Assembly: GCA_024763535.1 (NCBI GenBank)
Contig: JANTFH010000017.1
Coordinates: forward strand, 1-41,391
Reading direction: 5' to 3'
DNA from: Thermodesulfobacteriota bacterium
Lineage (GTDB): Bacteria; Desulfobacterota; Anaeroferrophillalia; Anaeroferrophillales; Tharpellaceae
Length of the DNA: 41,391 bases
Below the pieces are notes generated by a model. That model was not told where the DNA came from and did no database searches. It saw only the letters and a program-made list of their open reading frames with translations. A program made the translations under genes and the position numbers. Position 1 is the stretch's first letter; each line of letters opens with the position of its first letter. Below are positions 26,161 to 35,045 of the stretch, one piece after another.

Positions 26161-28064
26161 TGGCCCATCAATCTGATCTTATCACCGAAGATATCCTCTC
26201 CTACCTCAAGGTCCAGGAAGAAAAGGATATGCTCCGCTTTATCACCTGCGGCAGCGTTGATGACGGCAAAAGCACCCTGATCGGCCGGCTTCTCTGGGAT
26301 ACCAAACTTATTTTTGAAGATCAACTCGCGGCCCTTGAGGCCGACAGCAAGAAAGTCGGAACTCAGGGCGAAGAGATCGATTATGCTCTGTTACTCGATG
26401 GTCTCCAGGCTGAGCGCGAACAGGGCATTACCATTGATGTCGCTTATCGTTTTTTCTCCACCGATAAACGTAAATTTATTGTCGCCGACACTCCCGGTCA
26501 CGAACAGTACACCCGCAACATGGTCACCGGGGCCTCAACCGCCGAGGTTGCCGTAATCCTGATCGATGCCCGCAAAGGGGTTATGACCCAGACCAAACGC
26601 CACAGCTACCTGGCCTCTCTGGTCGGCATCAAGAATGTGCTGGTCGCTATCAATAAAATGGATCTGGTTGATTACAGTCAGGAACGTTTCACAGCGATCA
26701 AAAACGAATACAGTGAAATTACCCGGGATTTAAATTTTAAGCAGGTTACCTTCATACCGATATCCGCTCTCAAAGGCGATAACATTATCACCCCGAAAAC
26801 TTCCGGCTTACGGCTTAGTAAAAACATGCCGTGGTACCAGGGAGCGTCATTACTGGAGTATCTGGAGACTGTCGAGATTGCCGATGATACCACACCGAAA
26901 CCTTTCCGCATGCGGGTTCAGTGGGTCAACCGTCCCGATCTCAACTTTCGCGGTTTCTGCGGCACCATTGCTTCCGGCACCATCCGTCCCGGAGATGAAG
27001 TTATCGTACCCTCATCCGGACAATCAAGCCGTGTTTCAAAAATTGTCACTATGGACGGTGATCTTGCCGAAGCCCGTGCCGACCAGGCCGTAACTCTCTG
27101 CCTGGAAGATGAAATCGATATAAGTCGCGGTGATATGCTCGCCACCCCGCTGGACCGCCCCCAACATACCGACCAGTTTCAAGCTAAAATTGCCTGGCTC
27201 CATGAAGAGCCGCTGCTTCCCGGACGCAGCTATCTTCTCAAAGCCGGTTCCGCCACGTCCCCGGCTCAGGTCAGTGATCTTAAACGTAAAGTCAATATCA
27301 ACACCTTAAAACTTGAACCCGGCAAAACCCTCGGCATGAATGAAGTCGGCATATGTAATATCAGCATCAGCAAAGCCATCTCTTTCGATGCCTATAATGA
27401 TAACCGTCATACCGGTAACTTTATCCTGGTTGATCGTTTCACCAACGCCACGGTCGGGGCCGGTATGATAGATTTCCCCCTGCGGCGGGCCACTAATATT
27501 CACTGGCAGTCGATTACTATTGATAAACATAGCCGTTCCGAACTTAAAAACCAAAAACCTAAAGTCCTCTGGTTTACCGGCCTCTCCGGTTCCGGCAAAT
27601 CAACCATTGCCAATCTGGTTGAGAAAAAACTGCACTCTTTAGGAAAACACACCTATCTTCTTGATGGTGACAATATCCGCCACGGCCTCAATCGGGATCT
27701 CGGCTTCACCGATGCCGACCGGGTCGAAAATATTCGCCGTATAGCCGAAACCGCAAAACTTTTTGTTGATGCCGGCGTGATTGTTCTCACGGCTTTTATT
27801 TCCCCCTTTCGCAGCGAACGTAACCTGGCCCGCGAGCTATTGGAGAAAGGGGAATTCATAGAAATCTTTATTGATACACCGTTGGAGATCTGCGAGCAAC
27901 GTGACCCTAAAGGACTCTATAAAAAAGCCCGGGCCGGCGACCTCAAAAACTTCACCGGTATAGACTCAGATTACGAGGCCCCGGAAAATCCCGAAATCAC
28001 CGTATCCGGGACTGGCTCAACTGCGGAAGAGCTGGCGGAAGAGATAATTGAAAAACTATTTTAG
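26160..28064 (+). CDS. cysNC: Bifunctional sulfate adenylyltransferase subunit CysN / adenylylsulfate kinase CysC
   Basis: This 634-residue fusion of NodQ type couples two steps. The N-terminal elongation-factor-like GTPase (residues about 20-445) has [17 protein letters not shown] and NKMD boxes, and activates CysD. The C-terminal kinase (from about residue 465) has the P-loop GLSGSGKST and [16 protein letters not shown], and phosphorylates APS to PAPS. Making PAPS points to sulfation or to a PAPS-based route. The neighbours downstream are polysaccharide genes, so sulfated glycans are conceivable, but no sulfotransferase is present. No clear terminator separates it from the next gene. Confidence 0.96.
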   Translation: MAHQSDLITEDILSYLKVQEEKDMLRFITCGSVDDGKSTLIGRLLWDTKLIFEDQLAALEADSKKVGTQGEEIDYALLLDGLQAEREQGITIDVAYRFFSTDKRKFIVADTPGHEQYTRNMVTGASTAEVAVILIDARKGVMTQTKRHSYLASLVGIKNVLVAINKMDLVDYSQERFTAIKNEYSEITRDLNFKQVTFIPISALKGDNIITPKTSGLRLSKNMPWYQGASLLEYLETVEIADDTTPKPFRMRVQWVNRPDLNFRGFCGTIASGTIRPGDEVIVPSSGQSSRVSKIVTMDGDLAEARADQAVTLCLEDEIDISRGDMLATPLDRPQHTDQFQAKIAWLHEEPLLPGRSYLLKAGSATSPAQVSDLKRKVNINTLKLEPGKTLGMNEVGICNISISKAISFDAYNDNRHTGNFILVDRFTNATVGAGMIDFPLRRATNIHWQSITIDKHSRSELKNQKPKVLWFTGLSGSGKSTIANLVEKKLHSLGKHTYLLDGDNIRHGLNRDLGFTDADRVENIRRIAETAKLFVDAGVIVLTAFISPFRSERNLARELLEKGEFIEIFIDTPLEICEQRDPKGLYKKARAGDLKNFTGIDSDYEAPENPEITVSGTGSTAEELAEEIIEKLF

Positions 28065-28139
28065 ATCAGCTTCTTGTTTTTAAGCCCTAAAGCAAGCAAT
28101 TTATTTTAACGCGCAGTATTGATAGACCTCCAAAATCTG

Positions 28140-29513
28140 ATGCTCAAAGAACACTCAACTATAGTTCGCCGCTCCGTCATATTGATTGATACCGGGTTGC
28201 TGGCAGCCTCTTTTTTTCTGGCTTTCGTAATTCGTTTTCAACGTCTACCTGAAAACTTGGATGAACTTTGGGAATATGGCTGGGTGGTTTTGCTATTTAT
28301 TCCCATTTTTCTATTCAATCTCTACCGCGCCCAACTCTACCATAAATTACGCTACCTCTCATTCAAGCTTACCTTGGAACGCCTTACGCTGGCCTTTATA
28401 ACGACCACGGCAATCGCGGCAGCGGCTCTATTTTTAAGTCACGCAACCGGCTACAGTCGCCTTCTCTTTATATACTTTGCCGGCATCTCCATATTTTTCA
28501 CACTAGTCACAAAGCTAGGTGGTAAATACATATTGAACAAAATACGGGAGCGCGGACTTAATTATCGTGGAACTCTTCTGGTGGGACAGGGCCCTAAACT
28601 GGAACAGCTAAAAAATATCTTTAGACCCGGCAACCCTTATGGTGTAAAAATCGCTGACATTGTTGACATATGCCAGGAAACCACCATTCAATTTTCTAAA
28701 CGTCTAACTGATACAATTATTGACGATGTGTATTTTGCTATTCCGAGGAAAACGGGAAAGAATGCAATAACTATTGACCCCTTCTTGGAACAAGTAGAAG
28801 CCTCTGGGAAAACCAGTAAAATAATCCTTAACATTAGTGACAACCGGTTGAGTAAGTGTGAATTTGCCCGCCTGGAAAATATTCCACTAGTTGTCCTCCA
28901 TCCTGTCACTATTGACCCGGATCAACTACTGGCAAAACGTCTTATTGATATTGCAGGAGCTTTGGCTGGGCTTACGGTCACTTTAATATTACTCCCTTTT
29001 ATTGGATTAGCAATTAAACTTGACTCTCCCGGATCTATATTTTTCAAGCAAACTCGAGTTGGTCAGAACGGGCGCCGTTTTCAACTGTACAAATTTCGTT
29101 CCATGTCCCAGGATGCAGAAACACGTAAAGCTAAATTGCTAAAAAACAATGAATTAAATGGCGCGGTCTTCAAAATTACCAACGACCCTCGCATTACCCG
29201 GATAGGAAAATTTCTGCGCTCCACCAGTATGGATGAATTGCCTCAATTCTGGAATGTCTTAATTGGTGATATGAGTCTTGTAGGTACGCGCCCGCCAACC
29301 CTGGATGAGGTTAGAAGATATGGACTTGAACACTATCGCAGACTCTCTATCAAACCAGGCATAACTGGCCTCTGGCAGACATCTGGACGTAATAAGATTA
29401 CTGACTTTGACGAAATTGTCAAACTTGATACTCAATATATTGACCAATGGTCGCTGGGTTTTGATATCAGAATTTTATGCCGGACTTTCATGGTTCTGTT
29501 CAGCGGGAAATAA
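28140..29513 (+). CDS. Polyprenyl-phosphate sugar-1-phosphate transferase (WbaP/WcaJ family)
   Basis: Such enzymes start an exopolysaccharide or O-antigen unit by moving hexose-1-phosphate onto undecaprenyl phosphate in the inner membrane. The protein (457 residues) has four N-terminal transmembrane helices, then a Rossmann-like CoA-binding_3 region. The catalytic C-terminal domain holds a further membrane segment, GSIFFKQTRVG, YKFRSM, LRSTSMDELPQ and KPGITGLWQ. I start at the ATG at 28140; the frame also opens at a TTG at 28119. Neither has a good Shine-Dalgarno. The base composition drops here relative to the upstream genes. The sugar transferred cannot be deduced. Confidence 0.92.
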   Translation: MLKEHSTIVRRSVILIDTGLLAASFFLAFVIRFQRLPENLDELWEYGWVVLLFIPIFLFNLYRAQLYHKLRYLSFKLTLERLTLAFITTTAIAAAALFLSHATGYSRLLFIYFAGISIFFTLVTKLGGKYILNKIRERGLNYRGTLLVGQGPKLEQLKNIFRPGNPYGVKIADIVDICQETTIQFSKRLTDTIIDDVYFAIPRKTGKNAITIDPFLEQVEASGKTSKIILNISDNRLSKCEFARLENIPLVVLHPVTIDPDQLLAKRLIDIAGALAGLTVTLILLPFIGLAIKLDSPGSIFFKQTRVGQNGRRFQLYKFRSMSQDAETRKAKLLKNNELNGAVFKITNDPRITRIGKFLRSTSMDELPQFWNVLIGDMSLVGTRPPTLDEVRRYGLEHYRRLSIKPGITGLWQTSGRNKITDFDEIVKLDTQYIDQWSLGFDIRILCRTFMVLFSGK

Positions 29514-29542
29514 TAAATAAGTTCTTAAATATTGGAAAAATT

Positions 29543-30751
29543 ATGAAAGTTGCAGTTGTCCATGAATGGTTGCTGGTTGATGCCGGGGCTGAGAATGTTT
29601 TGAGAGAAATTTTATTTCTTTTTCCGGATGCCGACCTCTTTTGCCTACTAGATTTTCTTCCGCAAGATAAACGCAAATTTCTTGGACAACGAGCTATTAA
29701 TACCAGCTTCATCCAAAAATTACCGCTAGCCAAGGATTATCATCGCTTCTATCTGCCGTTGATGCCTCTGGCTATTGAGCAATTTGATCTAAGTTATTAC
29801 GACCTGGTGATATCCTGTAATTATGCTGTAGCCAAAGGGGTAATTACCGGACCGGATCAACTGCATATTTCATACATTCACAGCCCGATGCGTTACGCCT
29901 GGGATATGCAGTTTCAATACTTAAGGCAGTCAGGGCTAGAGAAAGGCCTGAAAAGTTGGTTGGCTCGCTGGCTCCTCCACAAGATGCGACTTTGGGACAG
30001 CCGTACTGTTCATGGCGTGGATCACTATATTTCCAATTCAGATTTCATCTCCCGTCGAATCAAAAAGGTTTACGGAAGGACGGCTACAACCATTTACCCT
30101 CCCGTAGATACTGATTTTTTTACGCCTCCGGGCGGGTCGAATGTAGATCTTTCTAATAAAGCTTTTTATCTTACTGTTTCCCGCATGGTACCTTATAAAC
30201 GTATGGATATAATAATCCAGGCTTTTGCGCAAATGCCCTCTCGAAAACTTGTTGTTATTGGTGACGGGCCTGAAAAAAAACGTCTAAAAGATCTATCTGG
30301 TTCCAACATCGAAATATGTGGTCATTTAAACAGGGCCGAGGTGCGTGATTATATGCAAAATGCGAAAGCCTTTATCTTTGCCGCAGAAGAGGATTTTGGT
30401 ATCGTCCCACTGGAAGCTCAAGCCTGCGGCACGCCAGTAATCGCATATGGCAAGGGTGGGGCACTAGAGACAGTTATCGACAATACCACTGTTAGCAATA
30501 TCAAACTAAGAAACCGGCACACTTCAGACAATTCCCGACCAACAGATAAAATTAAGACTTCAACCGGGATATTCTTTTACGAGCAAACTCCCGACAGCGT
30601 TGTAAAGGCGGTTATTGAATTTGAAAAACAATATGATAAAATTACTCCTGCAGCCTGCCGAGAAAATGCTTTACAATTCAGTTCATCTCATTTTCGCCTA
30701 AAGTTAAGCGAATTTATTGACAAACACTACATAGAATTTAAAGCCCGATAA
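29543..30751 (+). CDS. GT4-family glycosyltransferase
   Basis: This cytoplasmic, GT-B-fold retaining glycosyltransferase of 402 residues probably adds a sugar to a lipid-linked glycan. The N-terminus MKVAVVHEWLLVDAGAEN is typical of the capsule/O-antigen mannosyltransferase branch. The C-terminal half has TVSRMVPYKRMD, a GDGP motif, and the E-x7-E motif EDFGIVPLE followed by ACGTPVIAYGKGG. I take the ATG at 29543, with GGAA a few bases upstream; a frame opening at 29477 would overlap the previous gene. It lies 29 bases after the WbaP-like gene, so the two probably act in one pathway. Confidence 0.9.
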   Translation: MKVAVVHEWLLVDAGAENVLREILFLFPDADLFCLLDFLPQDKRKFLGQRAINTSFIQKLPLAKDYHRFYLPLMPLAIEQFDLSYYDLVISCNYAVAKGVITGPDQLHISYIHSPMRYAWDMQFQYLRQSGLEKGLKSWLARWLLHKMRLWDSRTVHGVDHYISNSDFISRRIKKVYGRTATTIYPPVDTDFFTPPGGSNVDLSNKAFYLTVSRMVPYKRMDIIIQAFAQMPSRKLVVIGDGPEKKRLKDLSGSNIEICGHLNRAEVRDYMQNAKAFIFAAEEDFGIVPLEAQACGTPVIAYGKGGALETVIDNTTVSNIKLRNRHTSDNSRPTDKIKTSTGIFFYEQTPDSVVKAVIEFEKQYDKITPAACRENALQFSSSHFRLKLSEFIDKHYIEFKAR

Positions 30752-30802
30752 CATTTGTACGGCTTGCATTTAGCGTTATCCTGACTTGGCTTGCAGTAGT
30801 TA

Positions 30803-30818
30803 TGTGAATTAAATCACA
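30803..30818. promoter_or_regulatory. Perfect CRP-type palindrome between convergent genes
   Basis: The 16-mer reads TGTGA, six bases (ATTAAA), TCACA, exactly the consensus core of CRP/FNR-superfamily binding sites. It stands in the 124-base gap between the ends of two convergent genes, where no promoter for either would be expected. The gap has no strong intrinsic terminator, only short A+T-rich inverted repeats. It may be a chance match. Confidence 0.4.
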
Positions 30819-30875
30819 CTATTTACTTGCAACATTTTGTTGTTCAATTAACAAATAACTCCCATTAATAATTTT

Positions 30876-31940
30876 CTATTTTACTCTTTCAGAAGACAAA
30901 CCCTTAAAATATTTTTGATAAAGAACATTAATCAACGATTGGTATATGATCTGCAATATCAGGCATCCGGCTAATGCGTACTGTAGTTCATCCCCCATCA
31001 ATAATACGATCAATCCCTGAATGATCGCCATCCCATAATTAGTCATTGTGACGGTGCGTTGGCTAACTCCGCAACTGGAAAATTTCTGGTACAAATGGGT
31101 ACGATGCGGCTCTAAGACCGGCTCTCTATTTTTTAATCTTCGGAGAAATGTTGTTGTTGTGTCGAAGAGAAAGTTTGACATAAGTAATGGTACTAGCATC
31201 ATTGACTGTAGTGAACTTTCGTATTTAAGACCCAACAAAGCCATTATTGCAAGGATGAATCCTATACTTACACTGCCGACATCGCCCATAAAAACTTTTG
31301 CCGGGGGAAAATTGAATGCGAGAAACCCCAGACAGCCGACCATCAGCACCAATGCTATAAAACCCAGGAAGCAATTTCCATATCCGAATTGAATGACAGC
31401 GAAAAAGAATGACACGATCAGGCCCTGTCCTGCTGCCAATCCATCTATGCCATCCATAAAGTTAAATGAATTAGCCATACCCACAATCCAGACGACACTT
31501 GCGGCCCAAATCAGAGCCCTCAACATCAGCGCCAACACGTTGCTATCGCGCACTCCTCCTTCAAACCCAATAAGACTGAGAAACAGCAGTGATGCTGTAA
31601 TTTGTATGAACAGCCGGAATTTTGGTGAAAGCTCCTGGATATCATCCGCCAGCGAAACAATTGCGATCATCAGTACCGGAATTATAAAAGAATAGAGAAT
31701 ATTTGGAGGAACCAGGCATTTACCTCCCCAGAGCTGGGAGATATAGACACCGGCAACAAAGCTGACAACAATACCGACCCCGCCACATTTAGGGGTTGCT
31801 AATTCATGTGACGATCTTTCATTCGGATGATCAAGCAGCCGTACATAATAGAGTATAACCCAGGTTACAGCGAGAGAGAGAAATAGCAGCCCACCTAGGG
31901 CTGCTATCTGCAATTTCAACACTTCCCACCCGCCATTCAT
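30876..31940 (-). CDS. WecA/MraY-family polyprenyl-phosphate sugar-1-phosphate transferase
   Basis: This integral membrane enzyme (354 residues, about ten hydrophobic segments) belongs to the family that transfers an N-acetylhexosamine-1-phosphate to undecaprenyl phosphate. Visible motifs are the LADDIQELSP aspartates, NSFNFMDGIDGLA, FMGDVGS and the cytoplasmic EPHRTHLYQ histidine motif. It resembles WecA/WbpL and not MraY, which would lie in a murein cluster. Thus the region encodes two different chain-initiating enzymes, this one and the WbaP-like protein on the other strand. A GGTGA lies just before the ATG. Upstream, a parS site separates it from rpoZ. Confidence 0.9.
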   Translation of the reverse strand: MNGGWEVLKLQIAALGGLLFLSLAVTWVILYYVRLLDHPNERSSHELATPKCGGVGIVVSFVAGVYISQLWGGKCLVPPNILYSFIIPVLMIAIVSLADDIQELSPKFRLFIQITASLLFLSLIGFEGGVRDSNVLALMLRALIWAASVVWIVGMANSFNFMDGIDGLAAGQGLIVSFFFAVIQFGYGNCFLGFIALVLMVGCLGFLAFNFPPAKVFMGDVGSVSIGFILAIMALLGLKYESSLQSMMLVPLLMSNFLFDTTTTFLRRLKNREPVLEPHRTHLYQKFSSCGVSQRTVTMTNYGMAIIQGLIVLLMGDELQYALAGCLILQIIYQSLINVLYQKYFKGLSSERVK

Positions 31941-31973
31941 TTCGTCACCTTAAAGATAGAAACCATCCATCTA

Positions 31974-31989
31974 TGTTTCACGTGGAACA
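31974..31989. promoter_or_regulatory. parS centromere-like ParB binding site
   Basis: The 16 bases read TGTTTCACGTGGAACA. Their reverse complement is TGTTCCACGTGAAACA, identical to the classical Bacillus parS sequence, so ParB should bind here. It lies in the 70-base gap between rpoZ and the WecA-like gene. parS sites normally cluster around the replication origin. No parA or parB gene is in the window, and I saw only this one site. Confidence 0.85.
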
Positions 31990-32010
31990 TTAATAGGAGG
32001 CAAATGAAAT

Positions 32011-32202
32011 TTAATCAGTTTCAGGCCAAACTCGCCCGGCAGCAATTTCACGAAGCGCCATAACAATCGGACGATTTTTATGGTTTTCGATAAGAGATAT
32101 CTTCTGTTTAATAATCTGCTTTGAACGAATTGCAGTTAAAGTTATAAGCTCAAAACGATTTTCAACCTTTTCAATACAGTCTTCTACAGTGATACGGGCC
32201 AT
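32011..32202 (-). CDS. rpoZ: RNA polymerase omega subunit
   Basis: Omega helps assemble and stabilise RNA polymerase around the beta-prime subunit. This short form has 63 residues and shows the family pattern MARITVEDCIEKVENRFELITLTAIRSKQI with the conserved ALREIAAG near the end. A GGAG six bases before the ATG supports the start. It follows gmk by 49 bases, the conserved yicC-gmk-rpoZ order. No spoT gene follows; instead a parS site and a WecA-like gene come next. Confidence 0.95.
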   Translation of the reverse strand: MARITVEDCIEKVENRFELITLTAIRSKQIIKQKISLIENHKNRPIVMALREIAAGRVWPETD

Positions 32203-32251
32203 GTAAAACTCCTACAGTTAAAAGTTACAAATAAAATAGTGACAAAACAGA

Positions 32252-32842
32252 TTAAAATATAATACGAGCAGTTCGTAGACGTTCTGCAGTAATAATTGCA
32301 GAAAGCTCAAGAAAAGCCGCATTAAGATCATCATTTACAACCATATAATCATAAAGTGAGGCTGATTTAATCTCTTTTTCGGCATTCTTCAAACGCTGCC
32401 TGACAACCGAATCAGAATCAGTATTACGCCGACGCAGTCTGGACTCCAACTCACCTAAACTGGGCGGCATAATAAAAATTGAAATAAAATCATACCTCTT
32501 TGCAGATTTTAGACGTTGCATCCCCTGAACATCAATATCGAGAAGAACATCATCACCTTTTGCGAGAAGGGTATCAACCGCCGTAAAAGATGTACCGTAA
32601 GCGTTAAGATGAACCGTAGCTGACTCCACAAAAAAACCCGCATCCAGCATTTTTGCAAACTCATCCCGACTTACAAAATGATAATCAATACCGTCAACCT
32701 CATTTTTACGCTTCGGGCGGGTAGTATGAGAAACCGAGAAACCGATGCCGTCGACCTTATCCCTCAACATGTGCAGCAAGGTCGTCTTACCGCACCCGGA
32801 AGGGGCAGAGACAATCAACATAAACGGTTTATGACTATACAA
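32252..32842 (-). CDS. gmk: Guanylate kinase
   Basis: Gmk phosphorylates GMP to GDP. The 196-residue protein has the P-loop SAPSGCGKTT, followed by SVSHTTRPKR and DGIDYHFV for GMP binding, and DIDVQGMQRL further on. The start is uncertain. A TTG at 32842 gives a normal N-terminus (196 residues, overlapping yicC by 8 bases). An ATG at 32821 gives only two residues before the SAPSG region. Neither has a strong ribosome-binding site; I prefer TTG because the family usually has several residues before the P-loop strand. Confidence 0.94.
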   Translation of the reverse strand: MYSHKPFMLIVSAPSGCGKTTLLHMLRDKVDGIGFSVSHTTRPKRKNEVDGIDYHFVSRDEFAKMLDAGFFVESATVHLNAYGTSFTAVDTLLAKGDDVLLDIDVQGMQRLKSAKRYDFISIFIMPPSLGELESRLRRRNTDSDSVVRQRLKNAEKEIKSASLYDYMVVNDDLNAAFLELSAIITAERLRTARIIF

Positions 32843-33740
32843 TATTCTGGACCTGCTCTCTGATTTTCTCTAGCTCATTTTTAACATCCAGGACACAACG
32901 GGTTATCTCTAAAAGATTAGCTTTGGAACCAATAGTATTGATCTCGCGCAGCATCTCCTGAACCAGAAATTCAAGCTTCTTACCTTTCCTGTCAACCAGC
33001 GAGTCATTAATCTCTGTCAAAAATTGAATAATATGTGACTTAAAACGAACGATTTCTTCAGAGACATCAGCTTTATCGATGAGATAAGCAATCTCCTGGG
33101 TCACCCGTGATTGATCGAGCTCAAACAGTTTATCCGCAAGAATTGTTTCAATACGAAGATTTATCCTCTCCTTAAAAATTTCCGGCATCGATTCCGCTTT
33201 TTCAGCAATCAAAGCAATATAATCATCCAGCAGGGAAAGGCGCGTCCTCATGTCCAGTGCCAGCTGGTCACCCTCCTGCTTACGTGACTTAGCATGCTTC
33301 TCTAAAGCATTCCGTAAAAGCTCTATAAGAAAATCGACAGAATTATCAATCTCTACCTGAGCCTCAGAAAAAGCGTCACGCTGAGAGAAAGCACTGCGTA
33401 AAATTGATGCCCTTATAATATCTGATGATTGCCAACTTAAGGAATCTAGCAGATTCTCACCTGCCCGACAAAAGTCAGCCACCCAGTCAGAATTGAAATA
33501 ATCAGCTGAATTTAAGGTATCGGCATCCTTGGTTAACGAAGAATATGAGAAAGTAACATCAACCTTGCCGCGCTGAATAACTTTCTGGACCTCTTTGCGA
33601 AATTTGACCTCCAGAGGCGACAGCGCTGAAGGAAAACGGAACCTGGCATCAAGATTGCGGCTGTTTACCGACTGCACGACACATCGCCATTCATGGCTTT
33701 CTATAATCGTTACCGCCTCACCATATCCGGTCATACTCAT
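32835..33740 (-). CDS. YicC-family endoribonuclease
   Basis: YicC/YloC proteins are RNA endonucleases implicated in small-RNA turnover. The protein (301 residues from the chosen start) begins MSMTGYGEA, the family hallmark, and shows VQSVNSRNLD. It ends in the conserved C-terminal stretch EINTIGSKANLLEITRCVLDVKNELEKIREQVQN. A GTG at 33764 would extend it by eight residues into lysA, so I prefer ATG 33740, four bases after the lysA stop. The yicC-gmk-rpoZ order is widespread. Functional data exist for E. coli and Bacillus members; here function is inferred. Confidence 0.9.
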   Translation of the reverse strand: MSMTGYGEAVTIIESHEWRCVVQSVNSRNLDARFRFPSALSPLEVKFRKEVQKVIQRGKVDVTFSYSSLTKDADTLNSADYFNSDWVADFCRAGENLLDSLSWQSSDIIRASILRSAFSQRDAFSEAQVEIDNSVDFLIELLRNALEKHAKSRKQEGDQLALDMRTRLSLLDDYIALIAEKAESMPEIFKERINLRIETILADKLFELDQSRVTQEIAYLIDKADVSEEIVRFKSHIIQFLTEINDSLVDRKGKKLEFLVQEMLREINTIGSKANLLEITRCVLDVKNELEKIREQVQNIV

Positions 33741-33744
33741 AAGA

Positions 33745-35010
33745 TTAGCGGCCAAGATTCTCACCTTTTACTAAATCTTCGTAAGTTTCACGCTCTCTGA
33801 TAACCGTAACCGAAGATCCATCAACCAACAACTCAACCGGTCGGGGACGAGAATTATAGGTTGAAGACATGGAAAAACCGTAAGCGCCGGCGCCCCGAAC
33901 CGCTAAAAGATCACCCTGTTCCAGTTTAGGAAGGGATCTCGCTTTCGCCAAAAAATCCCCAGATTCACAAATCGGCCCGACAATATCGTAATTAACATCA
34001 CTAAATTGAGCTGAATTTTCAAAATTGATATCTACCTTATCGATTTTTTGAAAAGCCCCGTAGAGCGAGGGTCTAAGCATATCGTTCATACCGGCATCGA
34101 CAATAGCAAAATTTTTCCCGGAGGTATGCTTGAGAAATTGTACCCTGGTAAGCATCACCGCACTGTTACCAACCATTGAACGACCGGGTTCAAGAACAAT
34201 TGTCAGATCTAGACCTTCAAATACATCAGTAAAGATATCAGATAGTTGCTTGACTTCAGGAACATCCTCGCAATCATATTTAATGCCCAGGCCGCCCCCC
34301 AGATCAACATACTTCAAATGCAAACCACCCATCGCCAACCGTTCAATTAGGCCTCTGAGCCGCAAAGCTGAATCCCGAAAAGGGGAAAGATTAGTCAGTT
34401 GCGAACCGATATGGCAATCAACACCCATAAATTTTATATTTTTAAGTTTTTCTGAACCCTCAAGGTAGATTTTTTCAGCGCACTCAATAGGAATTCCAAA
34501 CTTATTCTCCTTCAACCCAGTAGAAATATAGGGGTGAGTCAGGGGGTCTACATCAGGGTTAACACGGATAGAGACCGGGGCAATAAGATCCATCTCCGCT
34601 GCTACACGGTTAATCAAATAGAGTTCCGACTCGGATTCGACGTTAAAAAAAAGAATCTTATACGCTAACGCCTGACTAATCTCATCGGCTGTCTTACCAA
34701 CCCCGGAATAGACAATTTTACGACCGGGAATCCCTGCCAGTTTAGCCCGAAAAAGTTCGCCTCCCGAAACAATATCACAACCCAAACCCAGCTCGCCGAA
34801 AAGTTTGAGTAACTGTACATTGGAAGAAGCCTTTACCGAATAACAGACCAAATGCTTATGGCCGGAAAAAGCCTGAAGATAGGCCTGACTGCGTGACCTC
34901 AGAAAAGCCTTGCTGTAGACATAACAGGGAGTACCATATTCAGCCGCCAACGCTGCCAAAGAAACATCTTCACAATAGAGGTTATGATTACGATAGATAA
35001 AAGATTCCAT
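33745..35010 (-). CDS. lysA: Diaminopimelate decarboxylase
   Basis: LysA makes lysine from meso-diaminopimelate and uses pyridoxal phosphate. The 421-residue alanine-racemase-fold protein has the PLP lysine at residue 60 in YSVKAS. GLGCDIVSGGELFRA, the HIGSQ motif and YVDLGGGLGIKY follow. The C-terminal domain has CESGDFLA and GAYGFSMSSTYNSRPRP. It lies 35 bases after the lipoprotein gene. No dapF or dapA follows, unlike many relatives. The neighbouring LptM-like lipoprotein repeats an association seen with lysA in Pseudomonas. Confidence 0.96.
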   Translation of the reverse strand: MESFIYRNHNLYCEDVSLAALAAEYGTPCYVYSKAFLRSRSQAYLQAFSGHKHLVCYSVKASSNVQLLKLFGELGLGCDIVSGGELFRAKLAGIPGRKIVYSGVGKTADEISQALAYKILFFNVESESELYLINRVAAEMDLIAPVSIRVNPDVDPLTHPYISTGLKENKFGIPIECAEKIYLEGSEKLKNIKFMGVDCHIGSQLTNLSPFRDSALRLRGLIERLAMGGLHLKYVDLGGGLGIKYDCEDVPEVKQLSDIFTDVFEGLDLTIVLEPGRSMVGNSAVMLTRVQFLKHTSGKNFAIVDAGMNDMLRPSLYGAFQKIDKVDINFENSAQFSDVNYDIVGPICESGDFLAKARSLPKLEQGDLLAVRGAGAYGFSMSSTYNSRPRPVELLVDGSSVTVIRERETYEDLVKGENLGR

Positions 35011-35045
35011 AAAATCAAAGACTTAGTTTAAGGTTAAAAATAAGG

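Noticed and set aside
32004-32063. A 19-residue plus-strand frame with AGGAGG just before its ATG, beside parS
   Set aside because: It runs antisense into the end of rpoZ, the spacing of the Shine-Dalgarno is too short (three bases), and no product family is recognisable. Probably chance.
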